The notes beneath the pieces are model-generated. The model saw nothing but the letters and a program-made list of their open reading frames with translations. It was not told the origin of the DNA and did not search any database. Both the position numbers and the translations under genes were made by a program. Source: an uncultured Bacilli bacterium (GTDB lineage: Bacteria; Bacillota_I; Bacilli_A; RF39; UBA660). From it: a DNA stretch of 25,986 nt. The DNA lies in NCBI GenBank assembly GCA_947593275.1, contig CANQDN010000001.1:1-25986 (forward strand). Direction: 5' to 3'. Positions 6,638 through 14,997 of this stretch are shown one piece after another; within the stretch, counting starts at the first letter, position 1; each line of letters begins with the position of its first letter.

Positions 6638-6666
6638 TTTACTTTTAATATAATTTGTAGTATAAT
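6638..6666 (+). promoter_or_regulatory. Promoter of the VirD4-like gene
   Basis: TTTACT (6638-6643), a 17-base spacer and TATAAT (6661-6666) lie 35 bases before the start codon. Confidence 0.75.
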
Positions 6667-6700
6667 ACTTTTAGAATTTTTTAGTGAAAGGAACTTTTTT

Positions 6701-8941
6701 ATGAAATTTAAAATTAGCCCTAAAGACTTTTTGATATTTTGTTTATATTGTGTTTTACTTTTATATTTGTGTGCCATTGCAGTTTTAAATTTTACTTCAT
6801 TTTTAAATGAGGGAGAGTTTTATGGTTTATTACCTTTTAAAGCTTTTACAGGAGATTATCTTTTTCTTACTTTATTTATGTTTTTTATTTCCCTTATTAT
6901 TATTTTTACAAGTGTTTCATCTTATGTGTTTAGTAAAGAAAAGGGTAAAGGAATAGGACTTAAGTTAGGCGAAAAGCAAGAAAGTGGGTATTCTAGATGG
7001 AGTACGGAAAAAGAGATTAAAAATGATGCAGGAATAGTTAAAGTTGATCCAAAAGCAGAGACTGTTAGTGCTGCAGGTATTCCTTTAATTAATAATGGTA
7101 AAGAAATTTGGGTTGATAATGGAGAGTATCATAATTTAGTTATTGGTTCTACTGGTTCAGGTAAAACTCAGACAGTTGTAAAACCGATGGTTAATTTGCT
7201 GGCGAAAAAGGGTGAATCAATGATTATTACAGATCCGAAGGGTGAGATATATCGGTATGCAGCGACAGCTTTAAAAGAGCGAGGTTATAAAATTATTGTC
7301 TTAAATTTTAGAGAGCCACTTAAAGGTAATGCTTGGAATCCTCTTACTTTACCTTATAAATACTTTAAAGAGGGAAATACCGATAAATCAACAGAATTAT
7401 TGGATGATGTAGCTTTAAATATTTTATATGATCAAACTAAAAAGAGTAGTGATAGTGATTTCTGGGAGAAGAGTGCTGCCGATTATTTTTCAGGATTAGC
7501 TTTAGGTTTATTTTATGATGCGAAAGAAAAAGAAGTTAATTTAAATAGTATTAATTATATGAGTAGTATTGGAGAAGAAAGATATGCGACAAGTACTTAT
7601 ATTAAAGAATATTTTAATATGAAGGGACAAGAGTCTAGTCCATATATTTTTGCTTCTAATACAATAAATGCACCGAATGAAACTAAGGGAGGAATTTTGT
7701 CGACTTTTAGACAAAAAATTAGGTTATTTTCATCACGAGAGACTTTAAGTGAAATGCTTGCTTATAGTGATTTTAAAATGGAAGATATTGGAAAAGAAAA
7801 AACTGCAGTATTTATGATTATTCATGATGAAAAGAAAACATATCATGCTTTAATGACAATTTTTATTAAACAGTGTTATGAAACATTAATTGATATAGCG
7901 CAAGAAAATGGCGGTAAATTACCTTTTAGAACTAATTTTATTCTTGATGAGTTTGCAAATATGCCACCTTTAAAAGATGTCGATTCAATGGTCAGTGCGG
8001 CTCGTTCTAGAGATATTCGTTTTACCTTTATTATTCAAAATTTTGCCCAACTTAATGATGTTTATGGAAAAGAAGTAGCGGAAATAATTAAAGGTAATTG
8101 TGGTAATTTAGTTTATTTAATATCTACGGAACTTGCAGCGTTAGAAGAAATATCTAAGATGTGTGGAGAAGTTAAATCAAAAGAAAAAGATAAGACAGCT
8201 TCTACACCTTTGGTTACAGTTTCGGATTTACAAAAGTTAAAGTTGTTTCAAGCTATTATTATTCGGCTTAGAATGAATCCTTTTAAAACTAAGTTAGAAC
8301 CGGATTTTAAAATGGATTGGGGAATGAATAGAGAAGAAGCTGTTTATCCGGAGAGAATTTCGCAAAAAATAGAATTATTTGATATTAAAAAGTATGTTAC
8401 GGAAGAAAAAAGAAAACAAATGATGAATAATTTAGAGAATAAAAATGATAATCCGTTTGAAAATTTTAGTAATCCTTTTACACCTTTTGGAGATGTTAAT
8501 AAAGATTTAAATACGGTTAATCCTTTTGGAGTTAATAATAATATTGGTAATCCATTTAGTAATGATTCTTTATTTAATAAGCCTATGGGTAGTTTAACTG
8601 ATGCAGAGATAGATGCGATGATGAAAGATATTGATAGAAGATTAAAAGAGTTAGATGAAGAAGAAGCTAAACAAAAGGCGGAATTAGAAAATAAAAAGCA
8701 ACCGGAAGTTAATAGTTTAGAAAAACCTTTAGTTGTAGATGATCAAAATAAAGAAGAGGTTAATCCTATAAATAATCAAATAACTCAAGAAAATGGAGTT
8801 AATGATAATAAAATAGATAATAATGAGGAGATTAGTGAAGAAGAGAGTAAACCAAAGATAAATGTAGATGCAGATAGTATTATAGTTAATGAAAATGTGA
8901 TAACTGATGATGAATTCTTTGATGATTTCTTTAATGAATAA
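6701..8941 (+). CDS. VirD4/TraG-like coupling ATPase, orphan
   Basis: This 746-residue protein belongs to the VirD4/TraG P-loop ATPases that deliver substrates to type IV secretion channels. Two N-terminal membrane helices (about 11-33 and 52-76) precede the motor. The Walker A motif GSTGSGKT is at 149-156, DPKGE at 178-182, AWNPL at 211-215, and Walker B NFILDEFANMP at 412-422. The arginine-containing AARSRDIRFTFIIQNFAQL segment follows. From about residue 570 the protein becomes a low-complexity tail rich in Asn, Asp and Glu, with four NPF motifs (584, 591, 607, 617) and a coiled segment near 632-668. No relaxase, VirB4 or other conjugation gene lies nearby, so it may serve a chromosomal secretion or DNA-handling task. 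ATG at 6701 follows GTGAAAGGAAC. Confidence 0.88.
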   Translation: MKFKISPKDFLIFCLYCVLLLYLCAIAVLNFTSFLNEGEFYGLLPFKAFTGDYLFLTLFMFFISLIIIFTSVSSYVFSKEKGKGIGLKLGEKQESGYSRWSTEKEIKNDAGIVKVDPKAETVSAAGIPLINNGKEIWVDNGEYHNLVIGSTGSGKTQTVVKPMVNLLAKKGESMIITDPKGEIYRYAATALKERGYKIIVLNFREPLKGNAWNPLTLPYKYFKEGNTDKSTELLDDVALNILYDQTKKSSDSDFWEKSAADYFSGLALGLFYDAKEKEVNLNSINYMSSIGEERYATSTYIKEYFNMKGQESSPYIFASNTINAPNETKGGILSTFRQKIRLFSSRETLSEMLAYSDFKMEDIGKEKTAVFMIIHDEKKTYHALMTIFIKQCYETLIDIAQENGGKLPFRTNFILDEFANMPPLKDVDSMVSAARSRDIRFTFIIQNFAQLNDVYGKEVAEIIKGNCGNLVYLISTELAALEEISKMCGEVKSKEKDKTASTPLVTVSDLQKLKLFQAIIIRLRMNPFKTKLEPDFKMDWGMNREEAVYPERISQKIELFDIKKYVTEEKRKQMMNNLENKNDNPFENFSNPFTPFGDVNKDLNTVNPFGVNNNIGNPFSNDSLFNKPMGSLTDAEIDAMMKDIDRRLKELDEEEAKQKAELENKKQPEVNSLEKPLVVDDQNKEEVNPINNQITQENGVNDNKIDNNEEISEEESKPKINVDADSIIVNENVITDDEFFDDFFNE

Positions 8942-8950
8942 TTAAAATAA

Positions 8951-8975
8951 AGGCTTTTGTTATAAAGCTTTTTTT
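8951..8975 (+). terminator. Terminator of the VirD4-like gene
   Basis: Stem AGGCTTT with AAAGCTT (8951-8957 with 8964-8970) is followed by a T-run to 8975, 10 bases after the stop codon. Confidence 0.7.
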
Positions 8976-9006
8976 AATGTTTAAATAATATATATTAGTG
9001 ATAAAT

Positions 9007-9264
9007 ATGAAAAGATTAGATATAAAAAATTATGCTAGAAATATGGGAGTATTAATAGATATTCAAAATCCTATTGATTATCAAGAATATCATCATCCGG
9101 ATAGTATAAATATACCTTATGAAAGTTTACTACTTAATTATAAGAAATATTTAGATAAAAATAAAAGTTATTATATAGTTTGTAATAAAGGTACTAAATC
9201 AAGGAAGGCTGTTGCAATATTAGAGTTTTACGGGTATGATGTTACGCAGATGAGTTATGAATAA
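9007..9264 (+). CDS. Single-domain rhodanese-like protein
   Basis: This 85-residue rhodanese domain resembles GlpE/PspE sulfurtransferases, which carry sulfur on an active-site cysteine as persulfide. The motif LIDIQNPIDYQEYHHPDSINIPYE matches the substrate-side CDC25-like entry of the domain. The catalytic loop is C-N-K-G-T-K-S after YYIV, with the expected cysteine and a six-residue active loop. The chosen start is ATG at 9007; GTG at 8998 is an in-frame alternative. No convincing ribosome site precedes either, which is unusual here. The gene is flanked by terminators on both sides and so is monocistronic. The partner pathway is not shown. Confidence 0.85.
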   Translation: MKRLDIKNYARNMGVLIDIQNPIDYQEYHHPDSINIPYESLLLNYKKYLDKNKSYYIVCNKGTKSRKAVAILEFYGYDVTQMSYE

Positions 9265-9268
9265 TAAA

Positions 9269-9290
9269 AAAGAACTTCGGGGTTCTTTTT
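9269..9290. terminator. Bidirectional terminator
   Basis: AGAAC/GTTCT (9271-9275 with 9282-9286) closes a TTCGGG loop and is flanked by A- and T-runs. It serves the rhodanese gene and the convergent HTH gene, whose stop codon is at 9289-9291. Confidence 0.75.
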
Positions 9291-9531
9291 ATTTGATTTC
9301 ACTGTCATCTAGTAGATCTTTTATGTCAACGTTTAGAGCATTCGCTATTTGAACAAGAGTGTCTAATCTTGGCCTTCTGGTTATTTTTAAGCTTTCTAAA
9401 TCTCTAATGAATTGATGAGAAAGATTACATTTGTCAGCGAGTTCTTGAGCAGTATAGTTTCTTAGTTTACGATATTTTTTAATGTTTAATCTTGCGACAT
9501 AATAGTAGTAATCGCTATTTGTTTTATTCAT
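9289..9531 (-). CDS. XRE-family HTH regulator
   Basis: This 80-residue protein is essentially one Cro/CI-type helix-turn-helix domain (residues 15-75). The core is YRKLRNYTAQELADKCNLS followed by HQFIRDLESLKITRRPRLDTLVQIANALNVDIKDLL, matching the HTH_3 pattern with recognition helix at SHQFIRDLES. A tyrosine-rich N-terminal extension (YYYYVA) precedes it. ATG at 9529-9531 is preceded by AAGGTGTT on the minus strand. It follows the second small regulator (9573-9791) by 41 bases in the same direction, so they probably share a transcript. Its target is unknown. Confidence 0.8.
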   Translation of the reverse strand: MNKTNSDYYYYVARLNIKKYRKLRNYTAQELADKCNLSHQFIRDLESLKITRRPRLDTLVQIANALNVDIKDLLDDSEIK

Positions 9532-9572
9532 AATAACACCTTGTTAGTAGATTAAAAAGTTTGAGGAAGATA

Positions 9573-9791
9573 TTATTTATTATTTTTAATTATGTAAATT
9601 TCAAAATCGTTCTTTTTAGCTAATTCTAATAGATCTTTAAAATAATAATTACTTCTTACTAGTTCATTTGATTGACACCAATGTTTAGTTTTGTTGATGG
9701 TTTGAGCAAATTCTTTTTGATTTAAATCAGTAGCTTGTCTTACAAATCTTAATATTTCATCTGGAGTATAGTCGTTAGCTTTTATTTTCAT
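9573..9791 (-). CDS. Small XRE-like HTH protein
   Basis: This 72-residue protein has a single predicted helix-turn-helix: YTPDEILRFVRQATDLNQKEFAQTINKTK, then a segment with the recognition helix near 40-50 (WCQSNELVRSNYYF), and a final strand EIYIIKNN. It looks like a compact Cro/CI relative with a less typical recognition segment. ATG at 9789-9791 follows GAGGTGC on the minus strand. A TGTTATAAT extended -10 for this strand is at 9814-9806 region (TATAAT = complement of 9809-9814). It is probably cotranscribed with the XRE gene at 9289-9531. Confidence 0.65.
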   Translation of the reverse strand: MKIKANDYTPDEILRFVRQATDLNQKEFAQTINKTKHWCQSNELVRSNYYFKDLLELAKKNDFEIYIIKNNK

Positions 9792-9848
9792 TTTAGCACC
9801 TCATCAAGATTATAACAAACATTTTTTTATAAATAAATATAAAATTAG

Positions 9849-9904
9849 TTGCATTATTATTTAATATGTGGTATATTTTACTTGTACTAGTACATATAGT
9901 ACAA
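9849..9904 (+). promoter_or_regulatory. Promoter and GntR/YtrA-type operator of the ABC operon
   Basis: TTGCAT (9849-9854), a 17-base spacer and TATATT (9872-9877) form the promoter. Just downstream, covering the expected +1, is the inverted repeat TTGTACTA-N7-TAGTACAA (9882-9889 with 9897-9904). GTACTA/TAGTAC half-sites are the known style of YtrA-subfamily GntR operators. A YtrA-type GntR regulator is the last gene of this operon, so feedback repression is the natural reading. Confidence 0.8.
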
Positions 9905-9919
9905 TGAAAGGACGAGTTT

Positions 9920-10819
9920 ATGATTGAGATTAAAAGTTTGAGCAAATGTTTTGATAAGAAAAAGTTTGTTCTAGAGAATCTTAATTGCACAATTACCAAT
10001 AATGCTATATATGGTTTAGTGGGCGCTAATGGGGCTGGTAAATCAACATTGCTTCGCTTAATTAATAGTATTTATACTGCCGATAGTGGGACAATTTTTA
10101 TTGATGGTAAAGATGTGTATGATAATGAAGAATTAAAAAAGGAAATGGTTTTTATACCGGATGATTTATTTTTTTATCCTGGCTATAGTTTAATGGATAT
10201 GGCTTTATATTATGAAGCATTATATCCTAAGTTTGATATGAACTATGTTTTGAAAGTTGCGGGTAAATTAAAATTAGATACCAATGCTAAAATTAGTTCT
10301 TTTTCAAAGGGAATGAAAAGACAATGTGCCTTAATATGTGCACTAGCAACAAGAGCCAAGTATTTATTTTTTGATGAAACTTTTGATGGATTAGATCCGG
10401 TAGTTCGCAAGTACTTTAAATCACTTTTGGCGGATGCGATAAGTAAAGATGAAGCTACTATTATTATGACAAGTCATAATCTTCGAGAGTTAGAAGATAT
10501 ATGTGATAATTTAGGATTGTTATATAAAGGTAAGATCTTATTTGAAAGTGATATAGATACATTAAAAACTAATATGTTTAAAGTTCAAATATCTTTAAAA
10601 AATGATTTTAATAAAGAAACATTTAAGGGAATAAAAATACTTTCTTATAAGAAGGTTGGAAGTGTTGCGACTCTTATTATTGATGAAAATGGAAAAGATA
10701 GTAGAAAGATCTTAGAGGGGTTAAAACCAATAATATTAGATTATTTACCACTTACTTTAGAAGAAGTATTTATATATCAAATGGAGGCATTAGGTTATGA
10801 GTTTAACGAAATTGTTTAA
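9920..10819 (+). CDS. ABC transporter ATP-binding protein
   Basis: This 299-residue nucleotide-binding subunit has Walker A GANGAGKST (35-43), the signature SFSKGMKRQ (127-135), Walker B YLFFDE (148-153, with Asp152 and Glu153) and the switch histidine His186. The Q-loop region reads FIPDD, lacking the usual glutamine, as in some YtrB/BcrA-like proteins. The C-terminal 90 residues form the accessory domain typical of drug- or peptide-export ATPases. ATG at 9920 is preceded by GAAAGGACGAG. The following permease starts inside this gene (23-base overlap), so the two subunits are translationally coupled. A GntR regulator closes the operon. The substrate is unknown; YtrA-type operons often respond to cell-wall stress or peptide antibiotics. 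Confidence 0.92.
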   Translation: MIEIKSLSKCFDKKKFVLENLNCTITNNAIYGLVGANGAGKSTLLRLINSIYTADSGTIFIDGKDVYDNEELKKEMVFIPDDLFFYPGYSLMDMALYYEALYPKFDMNYVLKVAGKLKLDTNAKISSFSKGMKRQCALICALATRAKYLFFDETFDGLDPVVRKYFKSLLADAISKDEATIIMTSHNLRELEDICDNLGLLYKGKILFESDIDTLKTNMFKVQISLKNDFNKETFKGIKILSYKKVGSVATLIIDENGKDSRKILEGLKPIILDYLPLTLEEVFIYQMEALGYEFNEIV

Positions 10820-12677
10820 TTTTAAATATTTTAAAGAGAATGTGAGAAAGTCTAAATCTTTATTAGCGTTCTTTTTGGGATGTGTTCCTCTTTTTAATAT
10901 TTTAGCGCTTGTTATAGCTATGATTAGCAATAAAGAAATTACTTTTTTGACATTTAATAATATAAGTTTAATTACTTTTTTAGGTTTATATATTTTACCT
11001 GTTGTTTTAGCGGTTAGTCTATTTGGATTCTTATTTAAAAGAAAAAGTGTCGACTTTGTAATGTCAAAACCATTAAGTCGGAAAACTATTTATTTTACCA
11101 ATATTTTGGGTGGGATTATAATACTTGTAATCTTTATGTTTATTAATTTTATGATTTATACTTTATTTGGCTTGTTTTCAGATATTTTAATAATTCCATT
11201 TGCTTTAATTATAGATTATTTTGTTTACTTTTTAATATCTTATATCTTTATGTTTTTAGTTAGTACTTTAGCTATTACACTCGTGGGTAATTTTATTAGT
11301 TCTATAGTAATAATTCTTTTGGTTTTATGCTTAGTACCATTTTTAAGAACACTTCCTTTTATTCTTGATTTAGATAATAATGGTTATATATATTGTTCTA
11401 AAGAAGAATGCAAGCCAACACATTATAATTGTAATGCTAAAGATTGTGGGGATTATTATAATTTTACTTATACAGAATTACCTAATTTAAATGAAGTTGC
11501 TCCTTTAAGTATATTAAATAGCAATATAGCTTATAATGAAGATGCTTTAATTAAAATGGTTGTCTTAAGTTTTATTTATGCTTTTATAGGTTTTTATACC
11601 TTTATTCATCGAAAGATGGAAAATAACGAGACTAATTTTAAAAGTGAAAAAGTTCATTATTTTGTTAAATGTTTAACTATTGTTCCTTTTAGTTTATTAG
11701 TTTATATTACAATATTAGAACAAACTACTGTAGGTGTAATTATAAGTTTAGCTTTATTATTTATTTATAGTATAGTTTATGATTTAGTAACAAGAAAAGA
11801 AATATATAAGTTCTTAAAATCTACGTTTGTAACTTTGGCTATTTTAGGAATATATCTGGGAGGGTATGCTCTTTATGATAATCATAAAAATACTAGTTAT
11901 TTAGATGCTAGTAAAATAGATAAAATTTCCTTTAATGGAGTAGAAGTAACAGATAAAAATTTGATTTATAAATTAATAAAAGAATCTTTTCTTTATGAAG
12001 ATGATGGTTATTCTATAAAAATAGAAGCTAAAAATAAAGTTTATACTAGTTATATAAATATAAAATCTGCAACATTAGAAGAGATCAAAACTGTTTATAA
12101 CCAAAAAGTAGTTAAAGCTTTTGATATTAATAAAGTTAATTATGCTGAGGGAATACCTTTAACTAAAGAGTATAAAAAATTAATTAATGAAACTGTTAAA
12201 GATAAATTTGATTCTAATGATAATAGTCAAACTTTAATAACTTCATATTCTTATAAAAATCATCATTATGAGAGATTAACTATTGAAAAAGGGTTAAATC
12301 AAAAATTAGATAACTATGTTCTTAATTATTATAATAAAAATGCACTTAAATTATTAGAGAACAAAGAATTATATTTCTCTTATTATGGGTCTAATGCGAC
12401 TTTAAATGATTTACAAAATAAAAACCTTTTAAATTATCTTATCACGGAAAATTTAGCTAGTTTTAAAAATTATATTTCTAAATCTAATAACGAATATAAA
12501 GAACAATACATTAATTTATATGTTGATGGTTATAATAAAATAATAATTGGGGATACTTCGAAATTTATTCAAGAACTTAAAGAATATGAATTGAAAGTAA
12601 AAGATACGGATACATATAAAGAGATATTAAAACAATATCAAGAAAGTATTTCGGCTGGAGATATCTATGAATATTAA
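10797..12677 (+). CDS. ABC transporter permease
   Basis: This 626-residue membrane protein is the partner of the upstream ATPase. At least seven hydrophobic helices are visible, roughly at 22-42, 52-78, 99-150, 152-195, 248-265, 282-330 and 338-352. A cysteine-rich extracytoplasmic loop follows the fourth group (CSKEECKPTHYNCNAKDCG, about 200-218), with five cysteines that could form disulfides. The last 270 residues are a soluble, lysine- and asparagine-rich domain, presumably outside the membrane. The motif FVMSKPLSRKTIYFTNILGG near 84-103 is typical of ABC-2 type permeases. The start ATG at 10797 overlaps the ATPase gene, and its end overlaps the GntR gene by 11 bases. Confidence 0.85.
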   Translation: MSLTKLFNFKYFKENVRKSKSLLAFFLGCVPLFNILALVIAMISNKEITFLTFNNISLITFLGLYILPVVLAVSLFGFLFKRKSVDFVMSKPLSRKTIYFTNILGGIIILVIFMFINFMIYTLFGLFSDILIIPFALIIDYFVYFLISYIFMFLVSTLAITLVGNFISSIVIILLVLCLVPFLRTLPFILDLDNNGYIYCSKEECKPTHYNCNAKDCGDYYNFTYTELPNLNEVAPLSILNSNIAYNEDALIKMVVLSFIYAFIGFYTFIHRKMENNETNFKSEKVHYFVKCLTIVPFSLLVYITILEQTTVGVIISLALLFIYSIVYDLVTRKEIYKFLKSTFVTLAILGIYLGGYALYDNHKNTSYLDASKIDKISFNGVEVTDKNLIYKLIKESFLYEDDGYSIKIEAKNKVYTSYINIKSATLEEIKTVYNQKVVKAFDINKVNYAEGIPLTKEYKKLINETVKDKFDSNDNSQTLITSYSYKNHHYERLTIEKGLNQKLDNYVLNYYNKNALKLLENKELYFSYYGSNATLNDLQNKNLLNYLITENLASFKNYISKSNNEYKEQYINLYVDGYNKIIIGDTSKFIQELKEYELKVKDTDTYKEILKQYQESISAGDIYEY

Positions 12678-13017
12678 TATTGATTATACTAGTAGAATAC
12701 CAATATATGAACAGATAGTATTAGAAATTGAAAGATTGGTTGCGCTTAATATACTTATAAAAGATATGCAGATTCCAAGTATAAGAGATCTTGCCTATAC
12801 GTTGGGGATTAATCCTAATACTGTTAAAAAAGCTTATGATATATTAGAGAGTAAGAAAATAATTGTAAGTAAATCTACAAAAGGTACTTTTATCGCGGAT
12901 AGTGAAAAAGCTAAGGAAGCTAAGATAGAAGAAACATTTTTGAATATTAATAGTGAGATAAAAAAATTAGAGTCTTATGGTTTAAGGAAAGATGAAATAT
13001 TAAAAAAACTAAAATAG
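12667..13017 (+). CDS. GntR-family regulator, YtrA type
   Basis: This 116-residue protein has the short YtrA architecture: a GntR winged helix (residues 4-72) and a small C-terminal dimerisation tail without a ligand domain. The signature IPIYEQIVLEIERLV is followed by QIPSIRDLAYTLGINPNTVKKAYDILESKKIIVSKSTKGTFIA, with the recognition helix at NPNTVKKAYDILE. It is the final gene of the ABC operon and its start overlaps the permease end, with CTGGAGAT as ribosome site. The inverted repeat at 9882-9904 before the operon is its probable operator, giving negative autoregulation relieved by an unknown signal. Confidence 0.92.
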   Translation: MNINIDYTSRIPIYEQIVLEIERLVALNILIKDMQIPSIRDLAYTLGINPNTVKKAYDILESKKIIVSKSTKGTFIADSEKAKEAKIEETFLNINSEIKKLESYGLRKDEILKKLK

Positions 13018-13023
13018 ATTACC

Positions 13024-13051
13024 TTGACTAAAGTTATATTTTTGATATAAT
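13024..13051 (+). promoter_or_regulatory. Promoter of the pseudopilin gene
   Basis: TTGACT (13024-13029) and TATAAT (13046-13051) are 16 bases apart, with an extended TGA before the -10. Confidence 0.75.
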
Positions 13052-13071
13052 TAATTTAGAAGGTGAAGATA

Positions 13072-13494
13072 ATGAAAATGTTGAATAAAAAAGGTTTTAC
13101 TTTAGTAGAATTGTTAAGTGTTATAGTTATTTTATCAGTTGTTGTTTTGATTGCCACGAATGCTGTAGTACCAATGATGAATGATGCGAAGAAACAAGTT
13201 TTAGCAACGGAAGCAAATAAGTTTATGTTGGCAGCTCAAAATTTATATGTTAAGAATCAAGCGAGTGGAACTGTTTGTTATTCATATAGTGAAGTTATTG
13301 ATTCAGGATTAATTGAAAAGAATGATGATAGTTATACTGGAAGCTTTTTGATTGAAAGTAATGGGGAAGGGAAGTATAGTTATAAAATTTGGCTTTCTAA
13401 TGGAGTTAATTTAGTTGATGGTAAGAGTCCAGATGTATCTAGTCAGGATGTTATAGATTCGGCTTTAGAAGCATCAACAACATGTGGAAATTAA
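13072..13494 (+). CDS. Type IV pilin-like (pseudopilin) protein
   Basis: The N-terminus MKMLNKKGFTLVELLSVIVIL is a class III (prepilin) signal: cleavage is expected after Gly8, leaving Phe1 and Glu5 (Glu13 here) on the mature protein. The hydrophobic helix runs to about residue 33. The 140-residue protein continues with an amphipathic helix (NDAKKQVLATEANKFMLAAQ) and a short beta domain with two cysteines (CYSYSE and the C-terminal TTCGN) that may pair. It resembles ComGC- or type II pseudopilins. ATG at 13072 is preferred to the GTG at 13063 because AGAAGGTG overlaps that GTG and is correctly spaced for the ATG. No prepilin peptidase, assembly ATPase or platform gene is nearby, so its machinery must be elsewhere. 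Confidence 0.85.
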   Translation: MKMLNKKGFTLVELLSVIVILSVVVLIATNAVVPMMNDAKKQVLATEANKFMLAAQNLYVKNQASGTVCYSYSEVIDSGLIEKNDDSYTGSFLIESNGEGKYSYKIWLSNGVNLVDGKSPDVSSQDVIDSALEASTTCGN

Positions 13495-13519
13495 AGGGAA
13501 TGTTAAATTCTCTTTTTTT
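13494..13519 (+). terminator. Terminator of the pseudopilin gene
   Basis: AAGGGAAT with ATTCTCTT (13494-13501 with 13507-13514, one G-U pair) is followed by a T-run to 13519. Confidence 0.75.
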
Positions 13520-13524
13520 ATGAC

Positions 13525-13553
13525 TTGTTATCTTTGGTGTTTTCTTTTATAAT
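13525..13553 (+). promoter_or_regulatory. Promoter of nfo
   Basis: TTGTTA (13525-13530), a 17-base spacer and TATAAT (13548-13553) precede the start codon by 17 bases, so the leader is very short. Confidence 0.7.
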
Positions 13554-13570
13554 AGATAGTGGTGATGTAA

Positions 13571-14479
13571 ATGATTATAGGTTCACATGTTTCGTTTGGA
13601 GCTTCGGGTTTAGTTGGAAGTGTCAAAGAAACTTTAGGATATGGAGCAAATACTTTTATGTTTTATACAGGGGCTCCACAAAATACAATTAGAAAAGAAA
13701 TATCAAAAGAGAAAACAGAAGAAGCATTTAAATTAATGAAAGAAAATAATATTAATATTGATAATGTAATATGTCATGCTCCTTATATAGTTAATTTAGC
13801 TAATAATAAAGATGATCAGAAATATAATTTTAGTATAACTTTTTTGAAAAATGAAGTTAAAAGATGTGAAGAATTGGGAGTTAAATATTTAGTATTACAT
13901 CCGGGTTCTAGTGTTGGATTAGATAAGTTTGTAGCGCTTGATAATATTGCTTTTGCTTTAAATAAAATTATAACTAGTGATATAAAAGTTAGAGTGTTAT
14001 TGGAGACGATGGCTGGTAAGGGAAGTGAAGTAGGATCTACTTTAGAAGAAATTAAGTATTTGATTGATAAAGTTAATTTGAAAGATAAGATTGGGGTTTG
14101 TTTAGATACTTGTCACTTAAATGATGCAGGATATGATATGAGTGATTTTGAGGCTTTTTTAGATAAGTTTGAGGAATTAATTGGGCTTAAATATATTAAG
14201 TGTATTCATATTAATGATAGTAAAAATGCTGTAGGGTCTCATAAAGATAGGCATGCGAATATTGGGTTTGGGACATTAGGCTTTTTAGTAATTAAAAATA
14301 TTCTCGATAATAAAAGATTAGAAAATATTCCTAAGATATTGGAAACACCTTATATTGGAGAAAATGATGAAGATAAGAATAGAATATATCCACCATATAA
14401 GTTTGAGATTGAAATGTTAAAAAAGGGAGAGTTTAATCCGCATTTAATGGAAGATATTAGGAGTTTTTATAAGAATTAG
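13571..14479 (+). CDS. nfo: Endonuclease IV (AP endonuclease)
   Basis: Endonuclease IV cuts 5' to abasic sites in base excision repair, using three zinc ions in a TIM barrel. The 302-residue protein carries the family's metal-binding signatures in order: IGSHVS (His6), CHAPYIVNLA, VLHPGS, VLLETMAGKGSEVG, GVCLDTCHLNDAGYD, HINDSK with HKDRHANIGFG, and the final ILETPY. All expected His, Glu and Asp ligands are visible. ATG at 13571 follows GGTGATG. Its own promoter sits just upstream. The 3' end overlaps the convergent HTH gene by 23 bases, an arrangement where transcription of either could interfere with the other. Confidence 0.96.
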   Translation: MIIGSHVSFGASGLVGSVKETLGYGANTFMFYTGAPQNTIRKEISKEKTEEAFKLMKENNINIDNVICHAPYIVNLANNKDDQKYNFSITFLKNEVKRCEELGVKYLVLHPGSSVGLDKFVALDNIAFALNKIITSDIKVRVLLETMAGKGSEVGSTLEEIKYLIDKVNLKDKIGVCLDTCHLNDAGYDMSDFEAFLDKFEELIGLKYIKCIHINDSKNAVGSHKDRHANIGFGTLGFLVIKNILDNKRLENIPKILETPYIGENDEDKNRIYPPYKFEIEMLKKGEFNPHLMEDIRSFYKN

Positions 14480-14939
14480 TATCAGTTTTGCCATAGAGGT
14501 AATCGGCTGAAATATGGTATTTTTTACAGATAGTGTAAGCATAGGGAAGAGATAGAAGTTTCTTTCCTTTTTCATATTCACAAATTAAAGATTTAGATGT
14601 GCCTATTTCCATAGCTAAAGTTTCTTGATATAGTTTATTTTTTTCCCGAAGTTCTTTTAGTCTCTTACCAATTAAAGTCTTATTTAAGTCTAAGTTGTTT
14701 TTTTCAAAATTGTTTTTATCACTTAAGTTTAAAGCATAATCAAAAGATATTTCTAGGTAATTGCAGATGTTGTTAAAAGCAATGATCGGGATGTTTTCTT
14801 TTAAGTTTTCGTAGTTAGAGAGGTTTGATGCTTTTATGTTGACGATTTTAGCTAGTTCTTTTTGAGTAAGACCTTTTTTTTCACGAATTTCTTTAATTCG
14901 GTTTGTTTTCATTTCATAATTATAAGTAATAGAATTCAT
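14457..14939 (-). CDS. Tandem double-HTH XRE regulator
   Basis: This 160-residue protein carries two Cro/CI helix-turn-helix domains in one chain. The first spans about 12-75 (RIKEIREKKGLTQKELAKIVNIK, SNLSNYENLKEN, ISFDYALNLSD) and the second about 90-153 (RLKELREKNKLYQETLAMEIGTS, KSLICEYEKGKK, ISADYLYGKTDT). Each ends with the same DY-x-L/A-x-x-x-D signature that also closes the two separate single-HTH proteins at 21330-21825. ATG at 14937-14939 follows TATGGTGAAA on the minus strand. It is transcribed divergently from surface-protein copy B across a 159-base region with an overlapping divergent promoter and inverted repeat, so it probably controls that gene and itself. Confidence 0.85.
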   Translation of the reverse strand: MNSITYNYEMKTNRIKEIREKKGLTQKELAKIVNIKASNLSNYENLKENIPIIAFNNICNYLEISFDYALNLSDKNNFEKNNLDLNKTLIGKRLKELREKNKLYQETLAMEIGTSKSLICEYEKGKKLLSLPYAYTICKKYHISADYLYGKTDTNSYKNS

Positions 14940-14997
14940 ATATATTTCACCATAATTATTTTCTCAAACATAGGAAAAATATCATATATCTATTATG

